Positions 63,501 to 64,000 of a DNA stretch of 64,000 nucleotides are shown piece after piece. The position numbers were made by a program, and so were the translations under genes. The number at the start of each line of letters is the position of its first letter. Positions within the stretch are counted from its first letter, which is position 1. Location: positions 1 through 64,000 of the forward strand of contig JAKCWW010001734.1 in NCBI GenBank assembly GCA_026260175.1, read 5' to 3'. The notes beneath the pieces are model-generated. The model made no database searches. It saw only the letters and a list, made by a program, of their open reading frames with translations, and was not told where the DNA came from. Source of the stretch: Reticulitermes lucifugus (taxonomy: Eukaryota; Arthropoda; Insecta; Blattodea; Rhinotermitidae).

Positions 63501-63971
63501 TGTACTTTGTAAGGCTGCATATATGCCTCTGAATTAAATGTATCAAGTTACTTTAAGAGCAACAAATGTAAACGTTTGTAATACCAAATACCCTTTCGTA
63601 TTTACCGTTTTTCAGAACCCGTAACATAAATTAATATATAATGTTGTCACAAAGTGCTAATGCTTTGCAGTTTCTTATATAATAAGTGTGTTAAAATATT
63701 TTTGCAAAGGAATCTCAGTAGTTAACTGGAAAATCCTAAGGTAATGTTTTCTGAAAGGAATAAACCTGTAAAGAGAGAAGTACAGCAAGTGTGTAATAGT
63801 AATTTGATTTATATTTGTTTTCAGGATCTTGCTGTTGTATATCAGAAAGCTCTCCCAAACAGGGAACATGCCTCATCAGACTGCCTTGACTTCTGTTTAG
63901 TTGAAATTCAGGCTCTAGTGGAAGGTTTTGTTAATGCCTGCTGTTTCCATTTGTGGGGGGGCTTACTGTAA
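2133..63971 (+). CDS. SZT2: SZT2 homologue (KICSTOR subunit), C-terminal 3,046 residues in 40 exons
   Basis: In vertebrates SZT2 is the very large KICSTOR subunit that works with KPTN, ITFG2 and KICS2 at the lysosome to recruit GATOR1 and limit mTORC1 signalling. I recognise it from conserved blocks in the right order: a CQQAE block (exon 2), EIDITNF (5), [11 protein letters not shown] (8), [13 protein letters not shown] (11), FMPGWFSC and [16 protein letters not shown] (17), [16 protein letters not shown] (20), [16 protein letters not shown] (28), LLFLPRWR (30/31), [12 protein letters not shown] (32), and [12 protein letters not shown] with QGYHLTHFL (34). All 40 exons have GT-AG borders and compatible phases, and together give 9,141 bases ending in TAA. 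The 5' part lies outside the window. The human protein is about 3,430 residues, so this fragment is long because of Ser-rich and acidic inserts, mainly in exons 4, 12-14, 18, 23 and 37. I see no disabling change, so the gene looks functional. Confidence 0.93.
2279..4907 (+). other. Introns 1-2 of SZT2
   Basis: The two introns flanking exon 2 (2279-3584 and 3710-4907) contain AT-rich sequence. I recognise no gene, RNA or named repeat in them; the short open frames have no family signature. Confidence 0.5.
3585..3709 (+). CDS. SZT2: SZT2 exon 2
   Basis: The acceptor is tttctgatag and the donor is gtaagt. It encodes [20 protein letters not shown], a hallmark SZT2 block (vertebrate form: IPFHFDLMGLLPQCQQ). 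This is one of the clearest matches in the gene. Translation continues open into the intron, but the consensus donor marks the end. Confidence 0.92.
4908..5144 (+). CDS. SZT2: SZT2 exon 3
   Basis: The acceptor is tcgtttacag and the donor gttggt is weak. It encodes 79 residues including [20 protein letters not shown] and [17 protein letters not shown], equivalent to the vertebrate segment with the repeated helix ending in an LTP-type motif. The reading frame runs on to about 5245 into repeat sequence, so readthrough there is not coding. Confidence 0.88.
5196..5430. repeat. Inverted-repeat family C, composite copy
   Basis: Two joined pieces of a dispersed family. The block at 5201-5241 carries aaggttcaagtcttcagg. 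The block from 5254 opens with gagatctgtgctcttctggg and returns at 5294-5313 as the inverse ccagaagagctcagatctc. Other copies lie at 22082, 33900, 45838, 52187 and 52540. It sits directly after exon 3, and the exon 3 frame reads into it. Confidence 0.6.
5584..5603. repeat. (CA)n microsatellite
   Basis: A short dinucleotide CA run following a C-rich stretch in intron 3. The rest of intron 3 up to 6309 shows nothing recognisable. Confidence 0.85.
6310..7431 (+). CDS. SZT2: SZT2 exon 4 (largest, Ser-rich insert)
   Basis: The acceptor is tttactgcag and the donor is gtaagt. This 1,122-base exon encodes 374 residues. The start ([19 protein letters not shown]) and later [16 protein letters not shown] are conserved SZT2 blocks. 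In the vertebrate protein they lie closer together. Here they are separated by a Ser/Thr-rich, probably disordered insert with repeated SSSCDTS-type motifs, and an acidic tail follows. No stop interrupts the exon. Confidence 0.93.
7911..8089 (+). CDS. SZT2: SZT2 exon 5
   Basis: The acceptor is atttattttag and the donor is gtgaac. It encodes [20 protein letters not shown] and [13 protein letters not shown]. The vertebrate protein has the same helix pair ending in EIDITPF. It ends in phase 0. Confidence 0.92.
8758..8799. repeat. (CT)n microsatellite
   Basis: An interrupted CT run in intron 5. The remainder of that intron (8090-8943) has no recognised feature. Confidence 0.85.
8944..9237 (+). 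CDS. SZT2: SZT2 exon 6
   Basis: The acceptor is tttggtgcag and the donor is gtaagt. It encodes 98 residues: a CGHLKDF block, then [20 protein letters not shown] and [13 protein letters not shown]. The last is close to the vertebrate RTVPSNPHYFF. Both borders are phase 0. Confidence 0.92.
9511..9564. repeat. (TAC)18 microsatellite
   Basis: Eighteen uninterrupted TAC units end 98 bases before exon 7. It is intronic and creates long poly-Leu, poly-Thr or poly-Val frames that are not genes. Confidence 0.95.
9663..9780 (+). CDS. SZT2: SZT2 exon 7
   Basis: The acceptor is atgtgtttcag and the donor is gtagtg. It encodes 39 residues rich in Glu and Asp ([16 protein letters not shown]), matching the position of an acidic linker in vertebrate SZT2. 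Sequence identity alone is weak. The call rests on phase compatibility with exons 6 and 8 and on the splice sites. Confidence 0.75.
10482..10712 (+). CDS. SZT2: SZT2 exon 8
   Basis: The acceptor is cttgttttcag and the donor is gttagt. It encodes an acidic linker and then [16 protein letters not shown] and VLPTCLG, a strongly conserved SZT2 block (vertebrate PLFLHLTCSVRLRGQ and LPTCLG). It ends in phase 1. Confidence 0.93.
11300..11576 (+). CDS. SZT2: SZT2 exon 9
   Basis: I chose the acceptor ctgttaccag, which yields CLG-ELVQSW. The exon encodes [20 protein letters not shown], matching the vertebrate LRDLSVTLDVFMLTLP. An earlier acceptor at 11228 would hit a stop in the phase left by exon 8 and is rejected. 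The donor is gtaagt after CCCACA. It ends with two bases of a codon, which constrains exon 10. Confidence 0.85.
11577..13883 (+). other. Intron 9 of SZT2
   Basis: A 2.3-kb intron. Frames on the minus strand around 12780-13450 faintly recall the end of a decayed LINE reading frame, but the match is too poor to call. I see nothing else. Confidence 0.4.
13884..13968 (+). CDS. SZT2: SZT2 exon 10 (5' border uncertain)
   Basis: The frame [18 protein letters not shown] fits the vertebrate region just before the IRWLLEDE block, and the donor is gtaaga. To keep frame with exon 9 the acceptor must be the AG at 13882-13883. The stronger-looking ttccag at 13868-13873 gives the wrong phase. Either that weaker acceptor is used, or a short exon is missing between 11577 and 13870. 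Confidence 0.55.
14325..14510 (+). CDS. SZT2: SZT2 exon 11
   Basis: The acceptor is tttattttatag and the donor is gtgata. It encodes 62 residues: [27 protein letters not shown] and [14 protein letters not shown]. The vertebrate form has SSPGRSTCL and SFVFGPERSL in the same order. Both borders are phase 0. Confidence 0.94.
14701..14851. repeat. Near-perfect hairpin (74-bp arms, 3-base loop)
   Basis: Left arm 14701-14774 and right arm 14778-14851 are inverted copies differing at about two positions and separated by gaa. The outer ends read cttcatcaacc / ggttgatgaag. It lies in intron 11 and has no visible coding capacity or target-site duplication. It is probably a fold-back transposable element, and its transcript would form a long hairpin. 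Confidence 0.85.
15096..15354 (+). CDS. SZT2: SZT2 exon 12 (Ser-Ala repeat)
   Basis: The acceptor is gcaatgtag and the donor is gtgagt. It starts [12 protein letters not shown], the counterpart of the vertebrate EFRRLRLPGHVL. Then comes a run of alternating Ser-Ala (about residues 22-33 of the exon) encoded by a TCTGCn-like repeat, and a linker. The repeat looks like a coding microsatellite. The exon ends in phase 1. Confidence 0.9.
15569..15625. repeat. (GT)n and alternating purine-pyrimidine tract
   Basis: A GT run followed by cgtgcgcacgtgcatgcatg in intron 12. It alternates purine and pyrimidine almost throughout and contains several small palindromes. The rest of the intron (15626-16030) has nothing recognisable. 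Confidence 0.8.
16031..16268 (+). CDS. SZT2: SZT2 exon 13
   Basis: The acceptor is gctgttgtag and the donor is gtaata. It encodes an acidic linker ([15 protein letters not shown]) and ends [17 protein letters not shown] recognise no strong block. The call rests on matching phases, good splice sites and the uninterrupted frame. Confidence 0.8.
16269..18046 (+). other. Intron 13 of SZT2
   Basis: A 1.8-kb AT-rich intron. It contains the antisense LINE fragment near 17290-17720 and otherwise nothing I recognise. Confidence 0.5.
17290..17720 (-). pseudogene. LINE 3'-end fragment, family L2x, copy 1
   Basis: On the minus strand, frames read [18 protein letters not shown], then IIRMIKAR, then [20 protein letters not shown]. 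This is the decayed C-terminal region of an endonuclease-reverse transcriptase LINE widespread in insects, whose usual form has GCETWSLTLREE, RMRWAGHVARMG and GKRPLGRPRRRW. Frameshifts are present. Two other pieces of the same family lie at 49666-49758 and 62221-62702 on the other strand. I am unsure whether it belongs to the RTE or CR1 clade. Confidence 0.6.
18047..18447 (+). CDS. SZT2: SZT2 exon 14 (polyglutamine)
   Basis: The acceptor is ttcattttccag and the donor is gtgagt. It encodes a 134-residue Ser/Glu-rich linker. A segment [12 protein letters not shown] is followed by seven glutamines coded by mixed CAG and CAA (18364-18384). I recognise no strong vertebrate block, and this is probably a disordered insertion. 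Phases match exons 13 and 15. Confidence 0.85.
18448..18793 (+). other. Intron 14 of SZT2
   Basis: A 346-base intron. I see no repeat or regulatory signal in it that I can name. Confidence 0.5.
18794..18941 (+). CDS. SZT2: SZT2 exon 15
   Basis: The acceptor is cacaattttcag and the donor is gtatga. It encodes [20 protein letters not shown], the SZT2 block ahead of the YFHSR-type motif, here YFHCR completed by the next exon. It ends in phase 2. Confidence 0.9.
19784..19965 (+). CDS. SZT2: SZT2 exon 16
   Basis: The acceptor is gcattattgtag and the donor is gtatgt. It encodes [20 protein letters not shown] and [14 protein letters not shown]. This is the helical segment preceding the FMPGWF block in SZT2. 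The 0.8-kb intron before it (18942-19783) holds nothing recognisable. Confidence 0.9.
20549..20810 (+). CDS. SZT2: SZT2 exon 17
   Basis: The acceptor is acacatttgcag and the donor is gtgagt. It encodes one of the most conserved stretches: [51 protein letters not shown] and SGNVFYLR. The vertebrate protein has near-identical RTGPG, SRG, FSV and NMFVYQ elements. It ends in phase 2. Confidence 0.96.
21715..21910 (+). CDS. SZT2: SZT2 exon 18
   Basis: The acceptor is ttccctgttttgcag and the donor is gttagg. It encodes [11 protein letters not shown] directly after FYLR, followed by a Ser/Gly-rich linker ([14 protein letters not shown]). The linker is low in complexity. The 0.9-kb intron before it (20811-21714) holds nothing I recognise. 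Confidence 0.88.
21911..23484 (+). other. Intron 18 of SZT2
   Basis: A 1.6-kb intron with one small insertion of inverted-repeat family C at 22082-22134. I recognise nothing else in it. Confidence 0.5.
22082..22134. mobile_element. 53-bp family C insertion with 15-bp target-site duplication
   Basis: The insert starts agatctgcgctcttctggg, matching the ends of the copies at 5254 and 52187. It ends in gtgaaatcatggt, like the family's other border. Identical 15-base sequences (taatatttttgtttg) flank it at 22067-22081 and 22135-22149. So a very short derivative was inserted as a unit, or shrank after insertion. It has no coding capacity. Confidence 0.75.
23485..23686 (+). CDS. SZT2: SZT2 exon 19
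   Basis: The acceptor is tatttcctag and the donor is gtacta. It encodes [18 protein letters not shown], a clear SZT2 block (vertebrate VRPRVRSFGEKEL). A Thr/Ser linker follows, then [10 protein letters not shown]. It ends in phase 1. Confidence 0.93.
25441..25670. mobile_element. pogo/Tigger-like MITE with TA duplication
   Basis: A 230-base element with terminal inverted repeats: cagtagtccccccgtatccg at the left, and the inverse of ccgcggatacaggggttctactg at the right. TA flanks both sides (25439-25440 and 25671-25672). The ends and internal ccgcgga motifs resemble the Tigger branch of pogo transposons. It has no transposase frame, so it is non-autonomous. Confidence 0.85.
25803..26310 (-). 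mobile_element. tRNA-derived SINE, family B, flanked by 13-bp duplication
   Basis: The element reads on the minus strand. At its head it has an A-box-like tggactagtgg (plus 26289-26299) and a B box ggttcaatccc (plus 26245-26255), about 34 bases apart. At its tail are GTTA-type units (plus 25803-25813). Identical 13-base sequences tactttttcatgt flank it (25790-25802 and 26311-26323). The middle is an assembly gap of 306 Ns. The tail part matches a second copy at 62901-63051 almost exactly. Confidence 0.85.
25889..26194. other. Assembly gap (306 N)
   Basis: A run of N inside the family B SINE. Open frames spanning it are artefacts. The true length of the SINE is therefore unknown. Confidence 0.99.
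26817..26983 (+). CDS. SZT2: SZT2 exon 20
   Basis: The acceptor is ttgtgtgatag and the donor is gtaggt. It encodes [20 protein letters not shown] and [16 protein letters not shown], very close to the vertebrate RNPLCKLTPADVQFIQ. The pyrimidine tract is poor, but phase and identity fix the start. It ends in phase 0. Confidence 0.93.
27559..27681 (+). CDS. SZT2: SZT2 exon 21
   Basis: The acceptor is cttgttttgcag and the donor is gtaaat. It encodes [19 protein letters not shown] and [11 protein letters not shown]. This is a helical segment conserved in SZT2, and both borders are phase 0. The intron before it (26984-27558) has no recognised feature. Confidence 0.9.
28191..28365. mobile_element. 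pogo/Tigger-like MITE 2 with TA duplication
   Basis: A 175-base element. The left end cagtagagcccagataagaa pairs with the right end gacttcttaacagggttctact read in inverse. TA flanks both sides (28189-28190 and 28366-28367). Internally aagaagtc and aataagtc motifs repeat. It has no coding frame. It is a family distinct from the element at 25441, with related ends. Confidence 0.75.
28786..29050 (+). CDS. SZT2: SZT2 exon 22
   Basis: The acceptor is gataatttag and the donor is gtgcgt. It encodes [20 protein letters not shown], a hydrophobic strand, and [14 protein letters not shown]. The vertebrate protein has a similar DF-FYNRS-type block and a GQACIA-type strand here. It ends in phase 1. Confidence 0.9.
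29349..29642 (+). CDS. SZT2: SZT2 exon 23
   Basis: The acceptor is cctgttgctag and the donor is gttggc. It encodes [40 protein letters not shown], then a Ser/Pro/Thr linker ([20 protein letters not shown]). The second block matches the vertebrate RHAL-D-VMEY-LLTAPL region. It ends in phase 1. Confidence 0.92.
29643..30788 (+). other. Intron 23 of SZT2
   Basis: AT-rich. A motif catcctgaggatgacttaat near 30469 recalls ends of dispersed inverted-repeat elements, but I cannot delimit one. Nothing else is recognised. Confidence 0.4.
30789..30862 (+). CDS. SZT2: SZT2 exon 24 (74-base exon)
   Basis: The acceptor is ttaatttgcag and the donor is gtgggt. It encodes about 25 residues ([19 protein letters not shown]). 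A competing donor five bases earlier (gtgagg) would break the phase with exon 25. Sequence similarity is not decisive for such a short exon; phase and splice sites carry the call. Confidence 0.72.
31548..31708 (+). CDS. SZT2: SZT2 exon 25
   Basis: The acceptor is gcatctctgcag and the donor is gtgagt. It encodes [20 protein letters not shown] and [13 protein letters not shown], corresponding to the vertebrate PW-ELG-GVPSV segment. It starts in phase 0 and ends in phase 2. Confidence 0.92.
32330..32619 (+). CDS. SZT2: SZT2 exon 26
   Basis: The acceptor is ttccaattgcag and the donor is gtatca. It completes RH across the junction and encodes [11 protein letters not shown] and then [10 protein letters not shown]. 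The proline- and glycine-rich middle ([11 protein letters not shown]) may be lineage specific. It ends in phase 1. Confidence 0.9.
32678..33110. mobile_element. pogo/Tigger-like element 3 with TA duplication
   Basis: A 433-base element. The left end cagcaaaatttctgtcctctgac pairs with the inverse of gtcagatgaatgggattttgctg. TA flanks both sides (32676-32677 and 33111-33112). Inside the ends, repeated gataat and ctggaata-type motifs are typical of Tigger subterminal repeats. No intact transposase frame is visible. Confidence 0.82.
33900..34020. repeat. Inverted-repeat family C, copy
   Basis: The left border ttcaagtcttccgggatg pairs with the inverse of agaagactgaattc at about 34003-34016. The internal motif gtcaatagttactgttgttt matches the gttaccgatgttt core seen in other copies. 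It is diverged and non-coding. Confidence 0.55.
34770..35035. promoter_or_regulatory. CpG-richer patch in intron 26
   Basis: I count about 12 CpG dinucleotides between 34770 and 35035, unusual against the CpG-poor surroundings. The patch ends with a cgtataaaaatgg motif, and short ATG frames open on both sides in opposite directions. It could be an internal promoter for the 3' SZT2 exons, the start of a nested non-coding transcript, or a young repeat. I cannot tell which. Confidence 0.25.
35264..35370 (+). CDS. SZT2: SZT2 exon 27
   Basis: The acceptor is catttttacag and the donor is gtatgt. The correct phase reads [18 protein letters not shown] and [13 protein letters not shown]. This matches the vertebrate FPPLVLYPE and LPRQRLVLV elements. 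The longer open frame here is in another phase and is not the real one. Confidence 0.92.
35371..35885 (+). other. Intron 27 of SZT2
   Basis: A 515-base intron with a run of ten G at about 35761-35770. Nothing else is recognised. Confidence 0.5.
35886..36116 (+). CDS. SZT2: SZT2 exon 28
   Basis: The acceptor is catgtgtattgcag and the donor is gtatta. It encodes [30 protein letters not shown] and QKMGLFH. The vertebrate protein has LYTYNWSKD and QKLGLFH at the same spacing. Both borders are phase 0. Confidence 0.95.
36117..37551 (+). other. Intron 28 of SZT2
   Basis: A 1.4-kb intron. A one-ended DNA-transposon-like piece lies near 37095-37165 (ctccccgacttaca and gatgcaagttgaatttttca). Nothing else is recognised. 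Confidence 0.4.
37552..37807 (+). CDS. SZT2: SZT2 exon 29
   Basis: The acceptor is gattttgtttag and the donor is gtatta. It encodes [38 protein letters not shown] and [12 protein letters not shown]. It fits between the YTYNWSK and LLFLP blocks, as in the vertebrate protein. It ends in phase 1. Confidence 0.9.
37808..38874 (+). other. Intron 29 of SZT2
   Basis: A 1.1-kb AT-rich intron with no recognised feature. Confidence 0.5.
38875..39019 (+). CDS. SZT2: SZT2 exon 30
   Basis: The acceptor is tttgttaaacag and the donor is gtaatg. It encodes [16 protein letters not shown], then [12 protein letters not shown] with the last codon split. It joins exon 31 as [16 protein letters not shown], matching the vertebrate TPLLFLP-WRRQVAATRD. 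This junction fixes both exons. Confidence 0.93.
39020..40747 (+). other. Intron 30 of SZT2
   Basis: A 1.7-kb intron. A 49-base mini-exon look-alike (39260-39308) is rejected because exon 30 joins exon 31 directly. I recognise no mobile element. Confidence 0.5.
40748..40889 (+). CDS. SZT2: SZT2 exon 31
   Basis: The acceptor is aaatgttaattag and the donor is gtgagt. It starts [16 protein letters not shown] and continues into a Ser/Thr-rich linker ([17 protein letters not shown]). The pyrimidine tract is weak, but homology at the 5' border is strong. It ends in phase 0. Confidence 0.9.
40890..41510 (+). other. Intron 31 of SZT2
   Basis: A 0.6-kb intron with nothing recognised. Confidence 0.5.
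41511..41713 (+). CDS. SZT2: SZT2 exon 32
   Basis: The acceptor is ctgaattccag and the donor is gtgagt. It begins with a His-rich stretch, then encodes [20 protein letters not shown] and IQTESASP. The vertebrate protein has the same HEY-QYLQS-GF motif. It ends in phase 2. Confidence 0.94.
41714..42419 (+). other. Intron 32 of SZT2
   Basis: A 0.7-kb intron. A stretch bounded by TTAA (42207-42336) was considered as a piggyBac-type element and not accepted. Nothing else is recognised. Confidence 0.5.
42420..42645 (+). CDS. SZT2: SZT2 exon 33
   Basis: The acceptor is tatatgatgcag and the donor is gtttgt. It encodes a charged linker, then [33 protein letters not shown]. The vertebrate protein has YLQ-L-GGI-L-EL and ALECSR here. 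It ends in phase 0. Confidence 0.94.
42646..43797 (+). other. Intron 33 of SZT2
   Basis: A 1.2-kb intron. The motif agttggggatcactg at 43580-43594 resembles one inverted end of a hAT transposon, but no partner end is found. Nothing else is recognised. Confidence 0.4.
43798..44011 (+). CDS. SZT2: SZT2 exon 34
   Basis: The acceptor is ctctgtctgtag and the donor is gtaata. It encodes [20 protein letters not shown], then [20 protein letters not shown]. The vertebrate protein reads [20 protein letters not shown] in the same place. This is the most diagnostic exon for SZT2. It ends in phase 1. Confidence 0.97.
44012..45368 (+). other. Intron 34 of SZT2
   Basis: A 1.4-kb intron containing the family A SINE at 44657-44872. 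Nothing else is recognised. Confidence 0.5.
44657..44872 (-). mobile_element. tRNA-derived SINE, family A, copy 2
   Basis: A second copy of the repeat at 793-985, in the same orientation. On the minus strand it carries a perfect B box ggttcgaaccc at plus 44810-44820, with a plausible A-box region closer to 44872. It sits in intron 34. The copies are moderately diverged. No flanking duplication was found. Confidence 0.72.
45369..45529 (+). CDS. SZT2: SZT2 exon 35
   Basis: The acceptor is gcatttgtttgtag and the donor is gtaatg. It encodes [20 protein letters not shown] and [12 protein letters not shown] donor six bases downstream would break the phase with exon 36, so 45529 is chosen. It ends in phase 0. 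Confidence 0.88.
45530..48375 (+). other. Intron 35 of SZT2
   Basis: A 2.8-kb intron. It carries a family C repeat (45838-45945). An A-rich, low-complexity region follows (about 46190-46480). A 189-codon minus-strand frame across 45637-46206 overlaps the repeat and has no family signature. I see nothing else. Confidence 0.5.
45838..45945. repeat. Inverted-repeat family C, copy (one arm)
   Basis: It contains gctttgctcttctaggatgt and gtagttaccgatgttttggg, matching the inverse of the copy at 52187-52354 in the same order. The second arm is not clear. It is diverged and non-coding. Confidence 0.55.
48376..48554 (+). CDS. SZT2: SZT2 exon 36
   Basis: The acceptor is ttatgtttccag and the donor is gtgagg. 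It encodes [20 protein letters not shown] and [12 protein letters not shown]. The vertebrate protein has a comparable YFILLTS-R strand. It ends in phase 2 and joins exon 37 as SRR-ELYP. Confidence 0.9.
49666..49758 (+). pseudogene. LINE fragment, family L2x, copy 2
   Basis: Translated on the + strand with two in-frame stops, it reads GCQTWSLT, then [15 protein letters not shown]. This matches the conserved GCETWSLTLREE-RLRVFENRVLR segment of the same LINE family as 17290-17720 and 62221-62702. Only about 90 bases are recognisable. Confidence 0.6.
50659..50697. repeat. GT/CA tract with palindromic centre
   Basis: A GT run passes into a CA run through gtgcacgcacatgcac, giving almost continuous purine-pyrimidine alternation with dyad symmetry. 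Such DNA can adopt Z-form or cruciform structure; function is unknown. Confidence 0.8.
51269..51634 (+). CDS. SZT2: SZT2 exon 37 (acidic linker)
   Basis: The acceptor is gccctctgtag and the donor is gtacca. It begins [19 protein letters not shown] and continues into a long acidic, Ser-rich disordered stretch ([17 protein letters not shown]), ending HHIEIR. Vertebrate SZT2 has a shorter linker here. It ends in phase 2 and joins exon 38 across an 8.9-kb intron. Confidence 0.88.
52187..52354. mobile_element. Family C element with 11-bp target-site duplication
   Basis: A 168-base element. The arm gatctgcactcttctgggat at its left recurs inverted at about 52297-52321 (atcccagaagagcacagatc). The core contains gtttaccgacgtttcgggac. 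Identical tgaattgatta flanks it (52176-52186 and 52355-52365). It has no coding frame. The duplication length points to a retrotransposition-like mechanism rather than a typical cut-and-paste MITE. Confidence 0.75.
52540..52735. repeat. Family C-related inverted repeat
   Basis: The left part (ctagaatgttacaccatata, actggtaaatagttgcc) pairs with the inverse of the right part (accagttgacatggtgtaac, atctcagaagacttgaaact). The arms are about 50 bases and imperfect. It shares the ttctgggatgttacacc-type core of the family and is non-coding. Confidence 0.55.
54090..57886 (-). pseudogene. Decayed LINE polyprotein (EN-RT-RNase H)
   Basis: The reading frame is broken. A stop near 57461 and another at about 57230 interrupt the endonuclease. 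There is a shift near 57160, another break after the segment at 56679, and shifts near 56163, 55756, 55556 and 55158. The YADD catalytic motif of the reverse transcriptase (about 55710-55725) is intact as a motif, as are YTDGS and the GNEIAD part of RNase H. An assembly gap at 54717-54819 removes part of RNase H. The copy cannot make a full protein as assembled. Confidence 0.88.
54717..54819. other. Assembly gap (103 N)
   Basis: A run of N inside the RNase H part of the LINE. Like the first gap, it lies in repetitive sequence, which suggests unresolved repeat copies. Confidence 0.99.
60533..60758 (+). CDS. SZT2: SZT2 exon 38
   Basis: The acceptor is cttttcttgctag and the donor is gtaggt. It encodes [20 protein letters not shown] and [11 protein letters not shown], then an Arg/Asp-rich tail. 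The vertebrate protein has HCRRD-LW-RL here. It ends in phase 0. Confidence 0.92.
61086..61615 (-). mobile_element. Mariner-type transposon remnant
   Basis: The terminal inverted repeats are agggtgattgtagagtaaat at the left and the inverse of atttactttacagtcaccct at the right. On the minus strand a broken transposase reads [22 protein letters not shown] and [14 protein letters not shown]. These match the NGAYY-, NLDELKQRI- and NGAHIE-type segments of mariner-like transposases. The copy is internally deleted with stops, and sits in intron 38. No clear TA duplication was seen. Confidence 0.68.
61654..61929 (+). CDS. SZT2: SZT2 exon 39
   Basis: The acceptor is attttgttatattag and the donor is gtaagt. 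It encodes [40 protein letters not shown] and a hydrophobic end ([15 protein letters not shown]). The vertebrate protein has LSYAEF, QLDPRL-PLL and WYQ at the same spacing. Both borders are phase 0. Confidence 0.94.
62221..62702 (+). pseudogene. LINE 3'-end fragment, family L2x, copy 3
   Basis: The + strand frames read [38 protein letters not shown], then after a shift near 62430 KPEGK and [19 protein letters not shown], and finally FLS and RRILLHGVS after an in-frame stop at 62653. This is the C-terminal end of an endonuclease-reverse transcriptase LINE. It is 5'-truncated and broken. It is better preserved than the copies at 17290 and 49666. Confidence 0.8.
62860..63379. mobile_element. Long inverted-repeat element split by a SINE
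   Basis: The outer ends atttattacaat (62860-62871) and attgtaataaat (63368-63379) are inverse. The arms continue through ataaaacagtatta, ctacatgtttc and cctggccatcct on the left, and their inverse on the right (63277-63379). The left arm is interrupted at 62901 by a family B SINE. There is no coding frame. It looks like a MITE-type or fold-back element older than the SINE. Confidence 0.75.
62901..63051 (-). mobile_element. SINE family B, truncated copy with 14-bp duplication
   Basis: A 151-base insertion, starting on the plus strand with GTTA units and then cttcctgtcgctccttgcgg. It differs from the copy at 25803 at very few positions over about 80 bases. Identical cacagtataatata flanks it (62887-62900 and 63052-63065). 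The tRNA-like head is missing, so it is 5'-truncated. One N lies at 62972. It is nested in an inverted-repeat element. Confidence 0.85.
63443..63471. repeat. (CT)n microsatellite
   Basis: A simple CT run beside the inverted-repeat element in intron 39. Confidence 0.9.
63825..63971 (+). CDS. SZT2: SZT2 exon 40, last exon with stop
   Basis: The acceptor is atttgttttcag. It encodes the C-terminus: [29 protein letters not shown] and GGLL, then TAA at 63969-63971. The frame continues from exon 39 in phase 0. The final helix with [10 protein letters not shown] fits a conserved SZT2 end. The 29 bases after the stop are 3' UTR, with no poly(A) signal visible before the window ends. Confidence 0.93.
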   Translation, partial: DLAVVYQKALPNREHASSDCLDFCLVEIQALVEGFVNACCFHLWGGLL

Positions 63972-64000
63972 TAGGAGAGCACAGTGTGACCCAGAAGAGT

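Larger units (their letters stand above)
61930..63824 (+). other. Intron 39 of SZT2
   Basis: A 1.9-kb intron dominated by mobile DNA: a LINE fragment (62221-62702), an inverted-repeat element (62860-63379) split by a SINE (62901-63051), and a CT microsatellite. The last 350 bases show nothing recognised. Confidence 0.6.

Overview
This window is a piece of an animal nuclear genome, most likely an insect. It is AT-rich, has GT-AG introns, and contains tRNA-derived SINEs, LINE copies and many small inverted-repeat elements. Several LINE reading frames resemble those common in cockroach and termite genomes, so I infer a blattodean or another hemimetabolous insect. That placement is inference, not proof.

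The window holds the 3' part of one large protein-coding gene on the + strand, the homologue of vertebrate SZT2. SZT2 is the giant subunit of the KICSTOR complex, which brings GATOR1 to the lysosome and so restrains mTORC1 when nutrients are scarce. I trace 40 coding exons from 2133 to the stop codon at 63969-63971. They join without a break in phase into 9,141 coding bases (3,046 residues plus stop). The N-terminal part of the protein and the promoter lie upstream of base 1. No second host gene is supported; the other open frames are shadows, intronic chance frames or pieces of mobile elements.

Layout. 1-2132: upstream intron with one antisense tRNA-derived SINE. 2133-24000: exons 1-19 with introns of about 0.3-2 kb, a near-perfect 74-bp hairpin (14701-14851), a LINE 3' fragment (about 17290-17720) and a 53-bp insertion flanked by a 15-bp duplication (22082-22134). 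24000-33200: exons 20-26, three pogo/Tigger-like elements with TA duplications, and a SINE containing a 306-bp assembly gap. 33200-51634: exons 27-37, with a CpG-richer patch at 34770-35035. 51635-60532: the largest intron, containing an antisense LINE of about 4.1 kb with a perfect 13-bp target-site duplication. 60533-63971: exons 38-40, a mariner-type remnant, a LINE 3' end, and an inverted-repeat element split by a younger SINE.

I found no new biochemical system. The most unusual points are a long, apparently intact insect SZT2 gene, insect-side expansions and low-complexity inserts within it, and a small inverted-repeat family whose copies sit between 11- and 15-bp target-site duplications.
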